50,941 bases of DNA from an uncultured Tissierellia bacterium (GCA_902488465.1 CABTWE010000005.1:1-50941), one strand, 5' to 3'. Positions 25,923-35,166 are shown, counted from the stretch's first letter. Numbers and translations: made by a program. The notes: generated from the sequence alone by a model not told the origin.

Positions 25923-26489
25923 TTAAAATTTATAAATTTCCTTATCTGTAATCAACATATCAATTTTTTGATCGTGTTCTTCTTTTGGAACTTCATCAAC
26001 CAATTGAAAGTCGTAGCCGACACCTATTTTTTTTGCATCGCTTCTAAATCTAGGCATCATTTTGTCATAAAAACCTCCGCCATATCCGATTCTGTAACCT
26101 CTTCTGTCAAAAACAGCACCCGGTGTAATACAAATGTCTACAATTTTCGGTTCTACCGGTCTTATGTTTTCTCCACTCGGCTCCAAAATTCCCATGTCTG
26201 AAGTTTGCAATTCTTCAGCGCTCTTAAGCTCCGAAAGAATCATTTCCTTTTTGTCATTATCGACAACAGGAACCAATACTCTTTTACCGCGTCTTAAAGA
26301 CTCGGAAATGAGTTGTTTTGTATCGACTTCGCTTCTGTAGCTAACAAATGTAAATATAGTATTTGCATCTCTATATTCTTTCAATGCAAGCAGCTTTAAA
26401 AGAACAGTTTCGTCAGCACTAAATCTATCAGCTTCGTCCATAGAGTCTCTCATTTTTAAAATATTTTTTCTTAACTCTTTTTTATCCAT
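25923..26489 (-). CDS. fau: 5-formyltetrahydrofolate cyclo-ligase
   Basis: Converts 5-formyl-THF to 5,10-methenyl-THF with ATP. The 188-residue protein has the family motifs: the N-terminal basic KKELRKNIL helix, FTFVSYRSEVDT, KRVLVPVV and the C-terminal YRIGYGGGFYDKMM loop. GAGGTG precedes the start. It is first in a two-gene unit with the CofE-like gene and ties in with the folate-dependent formimino transfer by FtcD elsewhere in the window. Confidence 0.95.
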   Translation of the reverse strand: MDKKELRKNILKMRDSMDEADRFSADETVLLKLLALKEYRDANTIFTFVSYRSEVDTKQLISESLRRGKRVLVPVVDNDKKEMILSELKSAEELQTSDMGILEPSGENIRPVEPKIVDICITPGAVFDRRGYRIGYGGGFYDKMMPRFRSDAKKIGVGYDFQLVDEVPKEEHDQKIDMLITDKEIYKF

Positions 26490-26506
26490 GAGCTCACCTC
26501 AACTAC

Positions 26507-26536
26507 ATTATACTACAAACGGTAGCCATTTGTCAT
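26507..26536 (-). promoter_or_regulatory. fau promoter
   Basis: On the minus strand, -35 ATGACA (26531-26536), an 18-base spacer and -10 TATAAT (26507-26512), close to the fau start. Confidence 0.65.
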
Positions 26537-26652
26537 CTTTTTCTGAAATTTTTTATTTATTGTAATTTTTTTATAAACGAAAATTTAAAACAGACAATAA
26601 CTTAGATATATCATCCGTTCACTTTGCACATTCTAATTATCCAAAATAAAAA

Positions 26653-26674
26653 CGACCGACAAATAAATCGGTCG
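26653..26674 (-). terminator. nrdD-nrdG terminator
   Basis: Hairpin CGACCGA / TCGGTCG with an eight-base loop and GTTTTTATT following on the minus strand. Confidence 0.8.
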
Positions 26675-26680
26675 AAATTA

Positions 26681-27172
26681 CTATTCCATAAATAAAACAA
26701 CTTTTCCTTGTTCCATACTTTTTTTAACATCAATAATCCTTTGGTTCGAACTACCCCTAAATCTTAATTTTAAATCTTTGAGTTCCTCTACAAATCTTCC
26801 GTCGACAAGTACATCACATAGTTTCAATAGCTCTGTTCTTTTTTCATTTTCTAAGATTTCTTCATAGGTATAGCCCGAATAAATCCAAATCGGTTTATTG
26901 ACACTCGCTTTAACAGATTTTAAAACTTCAATCAAATCCAAATTTTGCATCGGTTCTCCGCCAAGAAGTGTGAGCCCTGATACATTGTCGTCTTTTAAAT
27001 ATTCAATCACCTTTTCGGTTTCATCATCTGTCCAAACCTCTCCATATTTAAAATCTTGGTAATCCTTATTAAAACAATTCCGGCAATTATGTGTACAACC
27101 TGTCACGAATATTACTGTTCGAATACCCGTACCGTTTGCAACATCATACTTTCTTATTTGAGCGAAATTCAT
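26681..27172 (-). CDS. nrdG: Anaerobic ribonucleotide reductase activating protein
   Basis: Radical-SAM activase of 163 residues that places the glycyl radical on NrdD. The cluster motif CxxxCxxC is Cys26-Cys30-Cys33 (GCTHNCRNCFN), with LLGGEPMQN as the SAM-binding glycine motif. Its ATG shares a base with the nrdD stop (TAATG), so the two are coupled. Confidence 0.96.
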   Translation of the reverse strand: MNFAQIRKYDVANGTGIRTVIFVTGCTHNCRNCFNKDYQDFKYGEVWTDDETEKVIEYLKDDNVSGLTLLGGEPMQNLDLIEVLKSVKASVNKPIWIYSGYTYEEILENEKRTELLKLCDVLVDGRFVEELKDLKLRFRGSSNQRIIDVKKSMEQGKVVLFME

Positions 27173-29316
27173 TATATATGAAGAACCCTCGATTTAATTT
27201 CTTTTGTTCTTCCTTCATTCCAAAAGTTTTCACCGAGATATCCGCAAGTACGTCTTATAACGGTGAGTCTCGACTTGTCCTTGTTGTGACATTGCGGACA
27301 TTCCCATTCATTGTCGTCGTTAACGACAATTTCACCGTCAAATCCGCATTCGTGACAATAATCGCTCTTTGTGTTAAATTCAGCATATGTTATATGGTCA
27401 TAAATGTATTTGACCATAGTAAGAACAGCATCAATATTATTTGTCATATTTGGAATTTCAGCATATGAAATCATACCGCCTGTGGATTGATCTTGGAATT
27501 CACTTTCAAAATCAAACTTGTCGAACACATTTATATTTTCTCTAACATCTACGTGATAGCTGTTTGTGTAATAACCCTTGTCGGTGACATCTTTAATTGA
27601 GCCAAACCTTGCGAGGTCAATCTTTGCAAATCTGTTTGTAAGGCTTTCTGCCGGAGTACCGTAGAGAGCAAATCCGATATTTGTTTCTTTCTTCCAATCA
27701 TCAACCGCTTGTCTTAGTCTTCTAATAACTTTTACAGCGAAATCATGACCGCCCTTTGTATGCGTTTCTCCGGTCACTAAAATCGACGCCTCATAGAGAC
27801 CGATATACCCTAGTGAAATTGTAGCATATCCGCCTTTGAGAAGTTTCGTCACCTTTTCATGCGGTTTTAAACGTGCGATTGCACCGTATTGCCAATGAAT
27901 CGGCGAAACATCGCTCGTGATATTTTCCAAAAGCTCATATCTAAACATTAGTGCTTTCTTTGCAAGCTCAAGTCTCTTTTCCAAGATTTCGAAATATTTC
28001 TTTTCATCTCGACCTGAAATAATACCAATTTGCGGTAGATTTAAACTGACAACGCCCATATTAAATCTTCCGTCAAACACAAAGTCTCCGTTTTCATTTT
28101 TCCAAGGCGAAAGAAAACTTCTGCACCCCATCGGTGCAAAAACATTACCGTCATAAATTTCTCTCATTTTTTTAGCGGAAATATAATCCGGATACATTCT
28201 CTTTGCTGTACACTTTGCTGCAAGCTCGGTCAAATAATAATACTTGCCATCCTTATGCACATTGTGCTCATCCAAAACATAAATGAGTTTTGGGAACGCC
28301 GGAGTAACATAAACATCGGCTTCATTTTTAATACCTTCGAGTCTTTGTTTTAAAATCTCTTCAGTAATCATTGCCGCTTCTTTTTCGTATTCATAGCCCG
28401 GTTTAAAATACATGAAAAGCGTTACAAAAGGTGCTTGACCGTTTGTAGTCATGAGAGTATTTATTTGATATTGCATTGTTTGAATGCCGTCTCTCACTTC
28501 TTTTTTCGTGCGTTTCCAAGCAACTTCGCGAGCCATTTCTTCGTTCGGCTCTATCTTATAAATATTCTTTTGATCATCGAGCGCATCTTTAAAATACTTG
28601 TCAAAACTCTTCCTTACATAAGGAGCCAAAATTCTATCAATTCCATTTATTGATTGCCCACCATATTGTCCGGATGCAACTTGTGCAATAATTTGTGTGG
28701 TAACTGTGCAAGCAACTTGGAAACTCTTTGGCGAATCAATCTTTTTGCCGTTGATACATGTGCCGTTTTTAAGCATATCTTCAAGATTTATAAGGCAGCA
28801 GTTAAACATCGGTTGCATTATATAGTCCATATCGTGGAAATGAATTGCACCACTGTCGTGCGCCATAACGATATCCGTCGGCATCAAAATTCTTCTTGCG
28901 ATATCCTTTGAAACTTCGCCTGCAATCAAATCGCGTTGTGTTGAAACAATCTTTGCATCCTTGTTTGAATTTTCATTTAGAACATTTGTGTTTGAACGAT
29001 TCAAAATTCCAACAACATCTTCGTCAATCGTGTTTATTTGTCTCTTGTACTCCTGAACGGACCTGTAGCTTTCATATGCCTTTGCCGTTTGAACATTTCC
29101 GTATGTTATAAGTTTATAATACACCTGTTCTTCAATGCCGTGAATTGTCATCGGCTCGCTCACAACTTTTGCAAACGACTCAATCTCATCTGCAATCTTT
29201 TCCGCAAGACCTTCTTCATAAATTCCCGACGAAGAATTCATAGCTTTTAAAATCGCAATTGAAATCTTCGACTTGTCAAATGGAACTCGCCTTCCATCTC
29301 TCTTAATAACGTCCAT
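27172..29316 (-). CDS. nrdD: Anaerobic (class III) ribonucleoside-triphosphate reductase
   Basis: Makes deoxyribonucleotides without oxygen. The 714-residue protein has an N-terminal ATP-cone for allosteric control (KRDGRRVPFDKSKIS), the reductase barrel, a C-terminal zinc ribbon (CHECGFDGEI with CPQCH) and the glycyl-radical site RTCGYLGENFWNEGR. AGGAGG sets the start. It is co-transcribed with nrdG and has a promoter with an NrdR-type box. Confidence 0.97.
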   Translation of the reverse strand: MDVIKRDGRRVPFDKSKISIAILKAMNSSSGIYEEGLAEKIADEIESFAKVVSEPMTIHGIEEQVYYKLITYGNVQTAKAYESYRSVQEYKRQINTIDEDVVGILNRSNTNVLNENSNKDAKIVSTQRDLIAGEVSKDIARRILMPTDIVMAHDSGAIHFHDMDYIMQPMFNCCLINLEDMLKNGTCINGKKIDSPKSFQVACTVTTQIIAQVASGQYGGQSINGIDRILAPYVRKSFDKYFKDALDDQKNIYKIEPNEEMAREVAWKRTKKEVRDGIQTMQYQINTLMTTNGQAPFVTLFMYFKPGYEYEKEAAMITEEILKQRLEGIKNEADVYVTPAFPKLIYVLDEHNVHKDGKYYYLTELAAKCTAKRMYPDYISAKKMREIYDGNVFAPMGCRSFLSPWKNENGDFVFDGRFNMGVVSLNLPQIGIISGRDEKKYFEILEKRLELAKKALMFRYELLENITSDVSPIHWQYGAIARLKPHEKVTKLLKGGYATISLGYIGLYEASILVTGETHTKGGHDFAVKVIRRLRQAVDDWKKETNIGFALYGTPAESLTNRFAKIDLARFGSIKDVTDKGYYTNSYHVDVRENINVFDKFDFESEFQDQSTGGMISYAEIPNMTNNIDAVLTMVKYIYDHITYAEFNTKSDYCHECGFDGEIVVNDDNEWECPQCHNKDKSRLTVIRRTCGYLGENFWNEGRTKEIKSRVLHI

Positions 29317-29337
29317 AAATCCTCCTCTTATCTAAAT

Positions 29338-29362
29338 CTAAATACCAAACTCAGGTATTTAG
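29338..29362 (-). promoter_or_regulatory. Hairpin in the nrdD 5' leader
   Basis: A nine-base perfect stem CTAAATACC / GGTATTTAG with a seven-base loop, roughly ten bases upstream of the nrdD Shine-Dalgarno sequence. It has no T tract, so it is not a terminator. It could affect mRNA stability or ribosome access. Confidence 0.4.
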
Positions 29363-29385
29363 TATATAATCCCGTTTCATTTATT

Positions 29386-29414
29386 ATTATACCCCAATAT
29401 ATTGTATATTGCAA
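29386..29414 (-). promoter_or_regulatory. nrdD promoter with NrdR box
   Basis: On the minus strand, -35 TTGCAA (29409-29414), a 17-base spacer and -10 TATAAT (29386-29391). The spacer contains CAATATATTG (29395-29404), which fits the NrdR core CWATATATWG exactly. NrdR usually uses two boxes; a convincing second one was not found. Confidence 0.75.
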
Positions 29415-29485
29415 CAGTCTATAAACGGCTATTTTTAGTCAAAAAAGTCCTGTAAGCCTGTATCTAACAGAGATTTAAATCACAA

Positions 29486-29520
29486 AAAAATAGCTATAGA
29501 ATTTTTCTATAGCTATTTTT
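29486..29520 (-). terminator. Terminator of the ABC transporter operon
   Basis: Sixteen-base stem AAAAATAGCTATAGAA / TTCTATAGCTATTTTT with a three-base loop and a continuing T run on the minus strand. Confidence 0.85.
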
Positions 29521-29549
29521 TAAAATCTATTATTTATTGTGTATTATTT

Positions 29550-30329
29550 CTATCCTCCCTGCACCGTTTTATTTTTTCCTTTCTTATAAATCAAACCGGA
29601 TAGCAAATAAAGTCCTAAAATCCAAACAATTTGCAAAATCAGAAACTTTAATATATCTTCTGTCGGCATTATTCCAGCCATAATTTTCGCAGGAATATAA
29701 TATGAATACGAAAGCGGTGACCAAAGTGAAATATTTCTTAAAAGTTCCGGGAAGAAATCAATCGGTAAAACAATCCCTCCGAGCATCCACATTATGTCAA
29801 AAATCATATCTCTGAAAGTGAGCACCTGATTGAACCAAAAGCTTAGAAATCCAATTATAAGTTGCAAAAAAAATAAAATTGTAAACCCGAAAAATGTGGA
29901 TACTATTCCGAGAAGTGCCACAGACAAACTTATACTTTTTGTAAAAATTGCCAAAACTATATATAGAGCGATTGGCACAATTGAAATAACAAAAAAATTA
30001 CCGACCTTTTCGAATAATTTTAAAAGTCTGATGTCTATCGGTCTTGTCATCCAAGTTATTATGTTTCCGCTGTTTATAAGCTCCATGCTTTCATAGCACA
30101 CATACATTGCGGGTGAATAGATTATCGATAAAATATTTACTATCAAAAAATAAAGTACAATCGAGTTTAGCGTAAATTCTCTACCGACATTTTCCAGATT
30201 TGCATATTTCCAAAAGTACCAACTTATGATAACTTGTATCGGTATAGTTATAAATCCAAAATAAAAGTCCATTTTGAATGCACTGCTGTTTAATATTCCG
30301 TTTCTAAAAAGTCTAATATATTTTTTCAT
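29550..30329 (-). CDS. ABC-2 type transporter permease (second subunit)
   Basis: A 259-residue integral membrane protein with about six hydrophobic segments, beginning MKKYIRLFRNGILNSSAF. Together with the preceding permease and ATPase it forms the three-gene ABC-2 exporter set (COG4586/COG4587/COG3694 type), whose substrates are unknown and may be drugs or lipids. The ATG at 30329 lies one base after the stop of the preceding gene with GGGA upstream; a longer frame to 30350 lacks a ribosome-binding site. Confidence 0.85.
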   Translation of the reverse strand: MKKYIRLFRNGILNSSAFKMDFYFGFITIPIQVIISWYFWKYANLENVGREFTLNSIVLYFLIVNILSIIYSPAMYVCYESMELINSGNIITWMTRPIDIRLLKLFEKVGNFFVISIVPIALYIVLAIFTKSISLSVALLGIVSTFFGFTILFFLQLIIGFLSFWFNQVLTFRDMIFDIMWMLGGIVLPIDFFPELLRNISLWSPLSYSYYIPAKIMAGIMPTEDILKFLILQIVWILGLYLLSGLIYKKGKNKTVQGG

Positions 30330-30330
30330 C

Positions 30331-31122
30331 TTAATTTCCCGTCGAAACATAGTGTTTCAGTGCTTTCTTTGAGAGTAATTTAAAAATAGTACAAAGTAAT
30401 ATAAATCCGACTAATGATATCAAGATATACTTGCCGGCACGATTTTCACCGAACGCAATTTTCGTCGGAACTGTACTAATAAGAGTTATCGGTATCGTGT
30501 AAACAAAAAGATTATAGATAACTTTCGGAAAGATATCCATAGGATAATTTTTTGAATCCTTAATCGAAAAAAACAATTCCCGTACATAAAATATTTTGCC
30601 GAAATAAAACGCAAGCAAGCTGAACATTCCGTAAAGCAAGCTGAAATTTAAACTTGCAAATATTGACACAAGTACCGCAAGGAGAACATTTATAATCTCA
30701 AATTTAAAACTATTTTTTGATATAAATATGCAAACAATAAAAAATATTAAATTCAAAAAAATATACAAAAAATTCATTCTTTCAAGCAATACAAGTTTGA
30801 AAGGATTTTGTCCGCGCACCATAAACATATCAAATTCACCGCTTATTATCTTATACTCCAAATCGCGAAATCCGAAAAATATTGAGTTTATTGAAATGAA
30901 CAAAAAATTAAAACCGATAAGCATTAAAATCTTATTAAATTCCCAGTTTTGAAATTTCACTCCAACGTTTTTTATAGCAATCCAAAATATAAAATTATTA
31001 AAAATTGTTACGAGCACTCCAAAAAGTGTAGAAAAAGATTCAAACTTGAATTCAAGCTTGTTTTTTGTATAAAGTGTCAAATATCTTTTGAGCAATTTGA
31101 AATTTTTACTTATAGAATACAT
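30331..31122 (-). CDS. ABC-2 type transporter permease (first subunit)
   Basis: A 263-residue protein with about six membrane segments, beginning MYSISKNFKLLKRYLTLY. The start at 31122 has GAGGAG eight bases upstream and overlaps the end of the ATPase gene by 17 bases; the frame itself is open to 31164. The segment LMLIGFNFLFISINSIFFGF followed by GEFDMFMVRGQNPF is typical of this permease family, in which the hydrophilic loop meets the ATPase. Confidence 0.87.
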   Translation of the reverse strand: MYSISKNFKLLKRYLTLYTKNKLEFKFESFSTLFGVLVTIFNNFIFWIAIKNVGVKFQNWEFNKILMLIGFNFLFISINSIFFGFRDLEYKIISGEFDMFMVRGQNPFKLVLLERMNFLYIFLNLIFFIVCIFISKNSFKFEIINVLLAVLVSIFASLNFSLLYGMFSLLAFYFGKIFYVRELFFSIKDSKNYPMDIFPKVIYNLFVYTIPITLISTVPTKIAFGENRAGKYILISLVGFILLCTIFKLLSKKALKHYVSTGN

Positions 31123-31990
31123 ATAACAGCTCCTCAAGATTCGGACTTCTGAAATAGAATTCATTCGGCGGTATTTTGTCTAAACTTTGACTTTTAATCA
31201 TTATAGCTTCTTTTTGAGGAATAATATATTTATACTCTCCGTGATTTTCTTCCACAAAAAACTTTGTATCAATTTCTAAATCCAATTTTGAAATTAAAAC
31301 CAAATTTTCATCCTGCATTTTTCTAAAATCTTCGTGCGTTATATCGAGAAGCTTCCGCCCTTTGTTAATCAAAATGATGTTGTCACACAACTTTTCGACA
31401 TCGACCAAATCATGTGTCGTTATTAGAATAGTCTTCCCTTCAGCTCTAATATCGTTTAGAATTTTTCTAAATGCCAATTTTGAAGTTATGTCAAGTCCCA
31501 AAGTCGGCTCATCGTAAATCAAGAGTTCCGGCTCATTTATAAGACTTACCAAAATCTCAATTTTAATTCTTTCGCCCAAACTCATATTTCTCACCTTTTT
31601 GTCGATAAGATTTGTGGCATCTATAATTTTCGCATATTTATTTATAGTTTTCTCATAATCTTCATCCGAAATATTATAAATATCTTTCATCAACAAAAGA
31701 GATTCCTTTGCGGCAAGATTGTACCAAAGCGAGGAACGATTTCCAAACATTATTCCATATTTCTTCGAGATTGTTTTTATATCCTTGCCCGGATTGAAGC
31801 CTATGACATTTATTTCCCCACTGTCGGGCAACAAAATTCCGGCAATCATTTTAATTATTGTGCTTTTCCCTGCACCGTTCGGTCCGATAAGTCCAGCAAT
31901 CTTTCCTTTAGATATCGAAAAACTAATATCTCTGACTCCATCTCCACCTTTATAAATCTTCGAAACATTTTTTAATTCAACATAGTTCAT
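31106..31990 (-). CDS. ABC transporter ATP-binding protein (COG4586 type)
   Basis: A 294-residue ATPase: Walker A GLIGPNGAGKST, the Q-loop replaced by the MFGNRSSLWYNL segment typical of this subgroup, signature MSLGERIKIEI, Walker B LLIYDEPTLGLD and the switch His in TTHDLVDVEKL. The final 80 residues are a family-specific regulatory tail. The ATG at 31990 has GGAG upstream and gives MNYVELKNVSKIYKGG; the open frame to 32020 adds residues not found in relatives. First gene of the exporter operon. Confidence 0.92.
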   Translation of the reverse strand: MNYVELKNVSKIYKGGDGVRDISFSISKGKIAGLIGPNGAGKSTIIKMIAGILLPDSGEINVIGFNPGKDIKTISKKYGIMFGNRSSLWYNLAAKESLLLMKDIYNISDEDYEKTINKYAKIIDATNLIDKKVRNMSLGERIKIEILVSLINEPELLIYDEPTLGLDITSKLAFRKILNDIRAEGKTILITTHDLVDVEKLCDNIILINKGRKLLDITHEDFRKMQDENLVLISKLDLEIDTKFFVEENHGEYKYIIPQKEAIMIKSQSLDKIPPNEFYFRSPNLEELLYVFYK

Positions 31991-32219
31991 AACTTTCTCC
32001 AAAAACATGCAATATAACAAATTTCTAAAACTTTTTTAAATGATATTATTATATAACTTATTATGATAAACCCAAACGAAATATCCCGCTTAGGTCATTT
32101 ATGTAACATTACTTGTCAATGAGCAATCACTTTCAATCTATAAAATATTCATCTATTTTTATTATACATTATTTAATAATGAAATCCAAACGTCTTTTAA
32201 AATAAATATATAATTCAAA

Positions 32220-32254
32220 AAAACTCTTATCGGAGTCGCCCCAATAAGAGTTTT
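32220..32254 (-). terminator. Malic enzyme terminator
   Basis: Eleven-base stem AAAACTCTTAT / ATAAGAGTTTT with a 13-base loop, followed by GTTTTTTTG on the minus strand. Confidence 0.85.
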
Positions 32255-32286
32255 CGTGTTGTTGTATTAATTACACCATTTATATT

Positions 32287-34119
32287 TTATTTGTTTTTAT
32301 TTGCAATTTTCTTTACTGCTTCTGCAACTTTTTCAGGGATTGTCATATCCATCGGATCCGGAATAACGTGGTCGGCGTCGAGTTCATCTCCAACTATATC
32401 TGCAATTGCATGAGCTGCTGCCATATTCATTTCAGGAGTGATTCTCTTTGCACGTGCATCGAGAGCACCTCTAAAGAGTCCCGGGAAACACAATACATTG
32501 TTGATTTGGTTAGGGAAATCGGAACGACCGGTTCCAACAACCTTTGCACCCGCTTCTTTTGCTTCGTCAGGATAAATTTCAGGAACAGGGTTTGCCATTG
32601 CGAAAATGATTGCATCTTTGTTCATGCTCTTTACCATTTCCTTTGTAACAGCACCCGCAACGCTTACTCCGATAAATATATCGGCGCCTTTCATTGCATC
32701 TTCAAGAGTTCCTTTTTCGTTGTTTTCATTTGTAATTTCAGCAACTTCGTTTTTAATCCAATTGTTTCTTTCGTTTCCTCTGTAAACAATTCCCTTTGAA
32801 TCGAGAATCAAAATGTGCTTTACACCCAAATCTCTCATCATTTTAAGAATTGCAACACCCGCTGCACCACATCCGTTTATGACAACTTTTACATCTTCGG
32901 CTTTTTTGCCTACAACTTTAAGTGCATTTATAACACCGGCGGTAACAACTATGGCCGTTCCGTGTTGGTCATCGTGGAAAACAGGAATGTCAAGTTCTTC
33001 AACAAGTCTTCTTTCGATTTCAAAACATCTCGGAGCAGCAATGTCTTCAAGATTTATACCTCCAAATGTCGGTGCAATCATCTTAACAGTTTCAATGATT
33101 TTTTCGGTGTCTTGCGAATCCACCAAAATAGGAAAAGCGTCTACATTTCCAAAATGTTTGAACAAAATTGCTTTACCTTCCATAACAGGCATGCCGGCTT
33201 CAGGACCTATATTTCCAAGACCCAAAACTGCGGAGCCGTCTGTAACAACAGCGACGAGATTACCCTTTGCGGTATATTTGTATACATCTTCTTTGTTTTC
33301 CGCAATCTTTTTACATGGTTCAGCTACACCCGGTGTGTATAATAGTGCTAAATCATCTTTTTTAGTTAGCGGATATTTGGATTCAACCTTAATTTTGCCC
33401 TTATAATCTTCGTGTAACTTTAGTGCCTTTTCCTTGTAATCATGTGTTTCGCTCATTCTCTCAAAAACCTCCTCAATAGAAACTCTATTAACATTTATAT
33501 TTTGTGTGTAAAATTCCTCATAATCTTCATCGAGTATCGTAAAATATTCTAACTTACGAGTTGCGAGAAGTGTTGAAATTATAGTAGAAAATCCTCCTCC
33601 GTCGGCCGCTTCCAAATCAGCTTTAACATTTAATCCGGAATTTTTAAGTCTATTTTGCAAATTCAGAAAACTTCTTTTCATAAGCTCATACTCGAAAGCC
33701 CCTACCTTGCATCTTGCACATTTTTGGGCTTTGTAGGGATTGTTTAAAGGCCTATCCAAAATCAACCTTAACTTTTTCTTTTTATCGCTTACGATTTCCG
33801 GAACCTCAACTTTGTCGATATAATAAACATTTAAGCCCAACGGTTTCAATTCATTACCATTCTTGTCTAAAAATTTGAATCCGAACTCCGAAAGAAATCC
33901 CATTCCTACATCAGTTATATTAAGAAATCTCACATCCAAATATACTATATCATAAAATTCAAATAATTTCAAAATCTCTTTTCCAACTAAAGTAGAAGCG
34001 TCCTTAAGCATAATACTTCCATCTTCGTGAGGCGTATATAAGGCCGCTTCTTCATTAATTATTTCTATATCATTCTCATTAACATATTTATTTCCAAAAA
34101 AATAAATTCTATCTATCAT
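32287..34119 (-). CDS. NAD(P)-dependent malic enzyme with extra N-terminal domain
   Basis: The C-terminal 390 residues are a complete bacterial malic enzyme (malate to pyruvate plus CO2): YPLTKKDDLALLYTPGVAEPC, the catalytic Lys region in YKYTAKGNLVAVVTDGSAVLGLG, EDIAAPRCFEIE, FHDDQHGTAIVVTAG and the nucleotide loop VVINGCGAAGVAI. It is preceded by about 220 residues I do not recognise, instead of the N-terminal ACT domain of some homologues. This part has a beta/alpha stretch (IVYLDVRFLNITDVG) and a CARC pair. An internal Met (MSETHDYKEKALKLH) marks the likely ancestral malic enzyme start. GAGAGGAAG supports the start at 34119; the open frame reaches 34188. Confidence 0.9.
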   Translation of the reverse strand: MIDRIYFFGNKYVNENDIEIINEEAALYTPHEDGSIMLKDASTLVGKEILKLFEFYDIVYLDVRFLNITDVGMGFLSEFGFKFLDKNGNELKPLGLNVYYIDKVEVPEIVSDKKKKLRLILDRPLNNPYKAQKCARCKVGAFEYELMKRSFLNLQNRLKNSGLNVKADLEAADGGGFSTIISTLLATRKLEYFTILDEDYEEFYTQNINVNRVSIEEVFERMSETHDYKEKALKLHEDYKGKIKVESKYPLTKKDDLALLYTPGVAEPCKKIAENKEDVYKYTAKGNLVAVVTDGSAVLGLGNIGPEAGMPVMEGKAILFKHFGNVDAFPILVDSQDTEKIIETVKMIAPTFGGINLEDIAAPRCFEIERRLVEELDIPVFHDDQHGTAIVVTAGVINALKVVGKKAEDVKVVINGCGAAGVAILKMMRDLGVKHILILDSKGIVYRGNERNNWIKNEVAEITNENNEKGTLEDAMKGADIFIGVSVAGAVTKEMVKSMNKDAIIFAMANPVPEIYPDEAKEAGAKVVGTGRSDFPNQINNVLCFPGLFRGALDARAKRITPEMNMAAAHAIADIVGDELDADHVIPDPMDMTIPEKVAEAVKKIANKNK

Positions 34120-34142
34120 CAGAATCTTCCTCTCAACTATAT

Positions 34143-34148
34143 ATACCC
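34143..34148 (-). promoter_or_regulatory. GGGTAT element upstream of the malic enzyme
   Basis: GGGTAT on the minus strand about 25 bases before the start, as at dnaJ-clpB and ahpC. The upstream partner at 13 bases is GTGAAT, a poor match, so this is weak. Confidence 0.25.
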
Positions 34149-34208
34149 TATTAACAGTAATATTCACATTTTTTAACACAAAGAACAAAATTTATAGTAA
34201 AAAATATA

Positions 34209-34237
34209 TTCCAAATAATACTTTTTTATGCTATAAT
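34209..34237 (+). promoter_or_regulatory. Promoter of the YitT-family gene
   Basis: -10 TATAAT at 34232-34237 with a poor -35 (TTCCAA, 34209-34214) at a 17-base spacing. Confidence 0.5.
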
Positions 34238-34256
34238 AATTTAAGAGGTGATTCGT

Positions 34257-35117
34257 TTGAAGAAATATATGACAAAGGACTCAGTAAAGAGTTATCTACT
34301 TATTTTAATTGGCATTACAATGGTAGGTCTTGGAGTGCACTTCTTCCATTCTCCGTTCCACTTGGCAGTTGGTGGAGCCTACGGTATAGGTGTTGTACTT
34401 TCCGAATTTACCGGCCTTCAACCGGGAGACATAATGTTAATTGTTAACGGCGTATTATTTATACTCGCATTTTTACTTATTGGTGCATCATTTGGTGTAA
34501 AAACTATTCTAGCAAGTCTCGGCACTTCGGGTGTGGTTAAAATTTTAGAATTTATCGCTCCAAATCCGCAAAGTTTATCCGGCGATATAATGCTTGATTT
34601 AATTTGTGGTGTAATTTTGTCCGCAATCGGAATTGGAATAGTCTTTAATCAAGGCGCTTCAACCGGTGGAACAGATATTCTCGGTAAAATTGTAAACAAA
34701 TTTACCGGAATCGACATCGGTAAAGCCGTTCTATATTGCGACTTTTTAATTACACTTGGAGCAACCTTGGCATACGGACCAAAAACCGGACTTTATTCCC
34801 TATTCGGCGTAGTTATAAACGGTCTAATTATTGACTATGTAATTGACGGCATGAATATAGCGAAAGAAGTAACTATTGTTGCTGATGATCCTACTCCGAT
34901 TGTTCATTTTATACACAACGAATTAATTAAGACTTGTACACTTTACGATGCTCACGGTGCTTATAGCGGCAAACCGAAACAAGTTATAGTGACTATACTA
35001 GATAGAAGAAGTTATGTACAACTAAAAGATTTCTTAAAGTCCTCCGACCAAAAAATATTTACATGGATAAAGAATTCATCTGAAGTTCACGGAGAAGGCT
35101 TTAGACCTATAGAATAA
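34257..35117 (+). CDS. YitT-family membrane protein
   Basis: A 286-residue protein with five or six membrane segments in the first 190 residues, containing the family pattern GGAYGIGVVLSEFTG, FNQGASTGGTDILG and YGPKTGLYSLFGVVIN, and a cytoplasmic DUF2179 domain at the C-terminus (ELIKTCTLYDAHGAYSG, VIVTILDRRSYVQLKDFL). The family's transport or sensing role is not settled. A TTG at 34257 is favoured because AGAGGTG lies six bases upstream; a GTG at 34248 and an ATG at 34269 are alternatives. Confidence 0.92.
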   Translation: MKKYMTKDSVKSYLLILIGITMVGLGVHFFHSPFHLAVGGAYGIGVVLSEFTGLQPGDIMLIVNGVLFILAFLLIGASFGVKTILASLGTSGVVKILEFIAPNPQSLSGDIMLDLICGVILSAIGIGIVFNQGASTGGTDILGKIVNKFTGIDIGKAVLYCDFLITLGATLAYGPKTGLYSLFGVVINGLIIDYVIDGMNIAKEVTIVADDPTPIVHFIHNELIKTCTLYDAHGAYSGKPKQVIVTILDRRSYVQLKDFLKSSDQKIFTWIKNSSEVHGEGFRPIE

Positions 35118-35118
35118 C

Positions 35119-35166
35119 AAAAAGCATGATTGAATTTACAAAATGTAAATCATCATGCTTTTTTTC
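35119..35166 (+). terminator. Terminator of the YitT-family gene
   Basis: Stem AAAGCATGAT / ATCATGCTTT with an inner ATTTACA / TGTAAAT stem, followed by seven T. Confidence 0.85.
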
